Program-made: the position numbers and the translations under genes
NCBI RefSeq assembly: GCF_000378505.1
Contig: NZ_KB899996.1
Coordinates: 204,436-268,435, forward strand
Length of the DNA stretch: 64,000 nt
Direction: 5' to 3'
Source of the DNA: Modicisalibacter luteus DSM 23508
GTDB lineage: Bacteria; Pseudomonadota; Gammaproteobacteria; Pseudomonadales; Halomonadaceae
The notes under the pieces: model-generated
Told to the model about the DNA's origin: nothing
Databases searched by the model: none
Seen by the model: the letters and a program-made list of their open reading frames with translations, nothing else
In this document: positions 60,853-64,000 of the stretch, in pieces
Layout of the letters: every line of letters begins with the position of its first letter
How positions within the stretch are numbered: the first letter of the stretch is position 1

Positions 60853-62232
60853 ATGACGCTCGACGTAGTGATTCTCGCCGCGGGGCAGGGAACCCGCATG
60901 CGTTCGGCCACGCCGAAGGTGCTGCACCCGGTGGCCGGAAAACCGATGGTGCGCCATGTAATCGATACTGCCATGGGGTTGGGGGCAGATCGTTTGCATG
61001 TGGTGATCGGACACGGCGCCGAGCGGGTGCGCGAGCGCCTTGCCGGGTGCCCGTTGCGGTTCGTCGTGCAGGCCGAGCAGAAAGGCACCGGCCACGCCGT
61101 GGCCCAGGCCCTGGACGGGCTCGGCGATGGCAAGGTGCTGGTGCTGTACGGCGATGTGCCGCTGATCCGGCACGACACGCTGAGCGCCCTGCTCGACGCG
61201 GTCGATGAACGACACATGGCGCTGCTGACCGTGACCTTGGCCGATCCGACGGGCTACGGGCGCATCAAGCGCAACGCCCGGGGCGAGGCGGCGGCGATCG
61301 TCGAGCACAAGGATGCCTCCGAGGCCGAGCGGGCCATCACCGAGTGCAATACCGGGATCATGGCCATGACCGCCGACCAGTTGCGCCGTTGGCTGCCGCG
61401 CCTCTCTTCGGACAATGCCCAAGGCGAGTACTACCTGACCGATGTCATCGCCATGGCCGCCGAAGAAGGTACTGCCATTGCCACCGCCCAGCCGGCCTCC
61501 GCCACCGAGGTCGAGGGCGTCAACAACCGCCTGCAGCTGGCCCGCCTGGAGCGCGCCCATCAGCTGGCCGAGGCCGAGCGGCTGATGACCGGGGGCGTGA
61601 CGCTGGCCGATCCGGCGCGGCTCGACGTGCGCGGTCGCCTGCGCTGCGGGCAGGATGTCGAGATCGATGTCGGCTGCGTCTTCGAAGGCGAGGTCGAACT
61701 GGCCGAGGGGGTGCGCGTCGGGCCCTACAGCATTATCCGTGACAGCCGCATCGGGCCTGGCTGTGTCATCGAGGCGCACAGCCTGCTCGATGGCGCGATC
61801 CTCGACGGCGAGTGCCAGGTCGGTCCCTTCGCCCGCCTGCGCCCCGGCACGCACCTGGCCCGCCAGGCCAAGGTCGGCAACTTCGTCGAGACCAAGAATG
61901 CCCGGATCGGCGAGGGCAGCAAGATCAACCATCTCAGCTATGTCGGCGATGCCCGGCTGGGACGCGACGTCAACGTCGGGGCCGGTACCATCACCTGCAA
62001 CTACGACGGCGCGAACAAGCACCACACCGAGATCGGCGACGCGGCGTTCATCGGCTCCAATACGGCGCTGGTCGCGCCGGTCCGGGTCGGAGAGAGGGCC
62101 ACCATCGGTGCCGGCTCCACGATCAGCCGGGATGTCGAGGCCGGGGCGCTGGGCGTGGCCCGCGGCCGGCAGATCACCAAGGCGGACTGGCCGCGCCCGC
62201 GGAAACAGCCCAAGTCGGAACCCAAGGAGTAA
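60853..62232 (+). CDS. glmU: Bifunctional N-acetylglucosamine-1-phosphate uridylyltransferase/glucosamine-1-phosphate acetyltransferase GlmU
   Basis: 459 residues from ATG 60853; E. coli GlmU has 456. It makes UDP-GlcNAc in two steps. The N-terminal pyrophosphorylase has LAAGQGTRMRSATPKVLHPVAGKPM; the C-terminal left-handed beta-helix holds repeating hexapeptides and the acetyltransferase block KIGNxx... seen as KINHLSYVGDARLG and NVGAGTITCNYDGANKHHT. The hand-counted line at 61261-61320 is 43 of 60 G+C, clearly above the neighbouring atp genes. It is followed by glmS after 5 bases. Confidence 0.98.
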   Translation: MTLDVVILAAGQGTRMRSATPKVLHPVAGKPMVRHVIDTAMGLGADRLHVVIGHGAERVRERLAGCPLRFVVQAEQKGTGHAVAQALDGLGDGKVLVLYGDVPLIRHDTLSALLDAVDERHMALLTVTLADPTGYGRIKRNARGEAAAIVEHKDASEAERAITECNTGIMAMTADQLRRWLPRLSSDNAQGEYYLTDVIAMAAEEGTAIATAQPASATEVEGVNNRLQLARLERAHQLAEAERLMTGGVTLADPARLDVRGRLRCGQDVEIDVGCVFEGEVELAEGVRVGPYSIIRDSRIGPGCVIEAHSLLDGAILDGECQVGPFARLRPGTHLARQAKVGNFVETKNARIGEGSKINHLSYVGDARLGRDVNVGAGTITCNYDGANKHHTEIGDAAFIGSNTALVAPVRVGERATIGAGSTISRDVEAGALGVARGRQITKADWPRPRKQPKSEPKE

Positions 62233-62237
62233 AGACG

Positions 62238-64000
<1,763 letters not shown>

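Noticed and set aside
60826..62025. 399-codon leftward frame opposite glmU
   Set aside because: High G+C produces long antisense frames; GlmU motifs are continuous on the other strand and this frame has no family signature.

Overview
This window is the replication-origin neighbourhood of a gammaproteobacterial chromosome. Gene content, gene order and composition (about 60% G+C in the lines I counted) suggest a Halomonas-like or Pseudomonas-like species. The main evidence is dnaA-dnaN-recF-gyrB running left, rpmH-rnpA-yidC-mnmE running right, mnmG-rsmG-parA-parB-atpIBEFHAGDC-glmU-glmS further right, and parS sites of the TGTTTCACGTGAAACA type. Halomonadaceae is an inference, not a proof. I see no phage, transposon, CRISPR array, tRNA or rRNA; almost everything is chromosomal core.

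Layout. (1) 1-3.5 kb: pepP (cut by the window edge), a YgfB-like gene, zapA, 6S RNA, a 5-formyl-THF cyclo-ligase gene, and a 31-residue membrane peptide gene that is easy to miss. (2) 3.8-6.1 kb: divergent ilvA and rpiA. (3) 6.3-19.2 kb: a lipopolysaccharide inner-core region. A leftward operon holds a GT9 heptosyltransferase, hldE, waaA and a GT90 enzyme. A rightward run holds a Kdo kinase, a LapC/YejM-like membrane sulfatase-fold protein, a WaaE-like GT2, a GT4 and an OpgB-like phosphoglycerol transferase. waaF and hldD point back left. gmhB, at 22.6 kb, supplies another heptose step. (4) 19.4-23.2 kb: glyQ-glyS and gmhB.

(5) 22.5-30.5 kb: five parS sites, then gyrB, recF, dnaN and dnaA, and the dnaA-rpmH gap with four perfect DnaA boxes. 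(6) 30.5-34.3 kb: rpmH, rnpA, yidC and mnmE, with no yidD in its usual place. (7) 34.3-48.6 kb: a block lying between mnmE and mnmG, which are neighbours in many relatives. It holds rlmJ, an OmpA-like lipoprotein gene, hemW, rdgB, a CsgD-like regulator gene, a phosphotransferase/P-loop kinase fusion, hemL, thiE, thiD, hemJ, a ClC channel gene, erpA and a GlnHPQ-like amino-acid importer. (8) 48.66-49.17 kb: a second AT-rich gap packed with DnaA boxes, just before mnmG. (9) 49.2-60.7 kb: mnmG, rsmG, parA, parB and the complete F1Fo ATP synthase operon. (10) 60.85 kb to the end: glmU and glmS (cut by the edge), clearly richer in G+C than the atp genes beside them.

The genes cooperate in origin firing and segregation (DnaA, DnaN, RecF, GyrB, ParA, ParB, parS), tRNA modification (MnmE, MnmG), membrane insertion (YidC), energy supply (ATP synthase), envelope precursor synthesis (GlmU, GlmS and the heptose/Kdo genes) and cofactor synthesis (HemL, HemJ, HemW, ThiD, ThiE, ErpA). 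The points most worth a second look are the two origin-like regions 19 kb apart, the parS cluster placed far from parAB, DnaA boxes at the erpA and hemL promoters, and the small membrane peptide at 3.4-3.5 kb.
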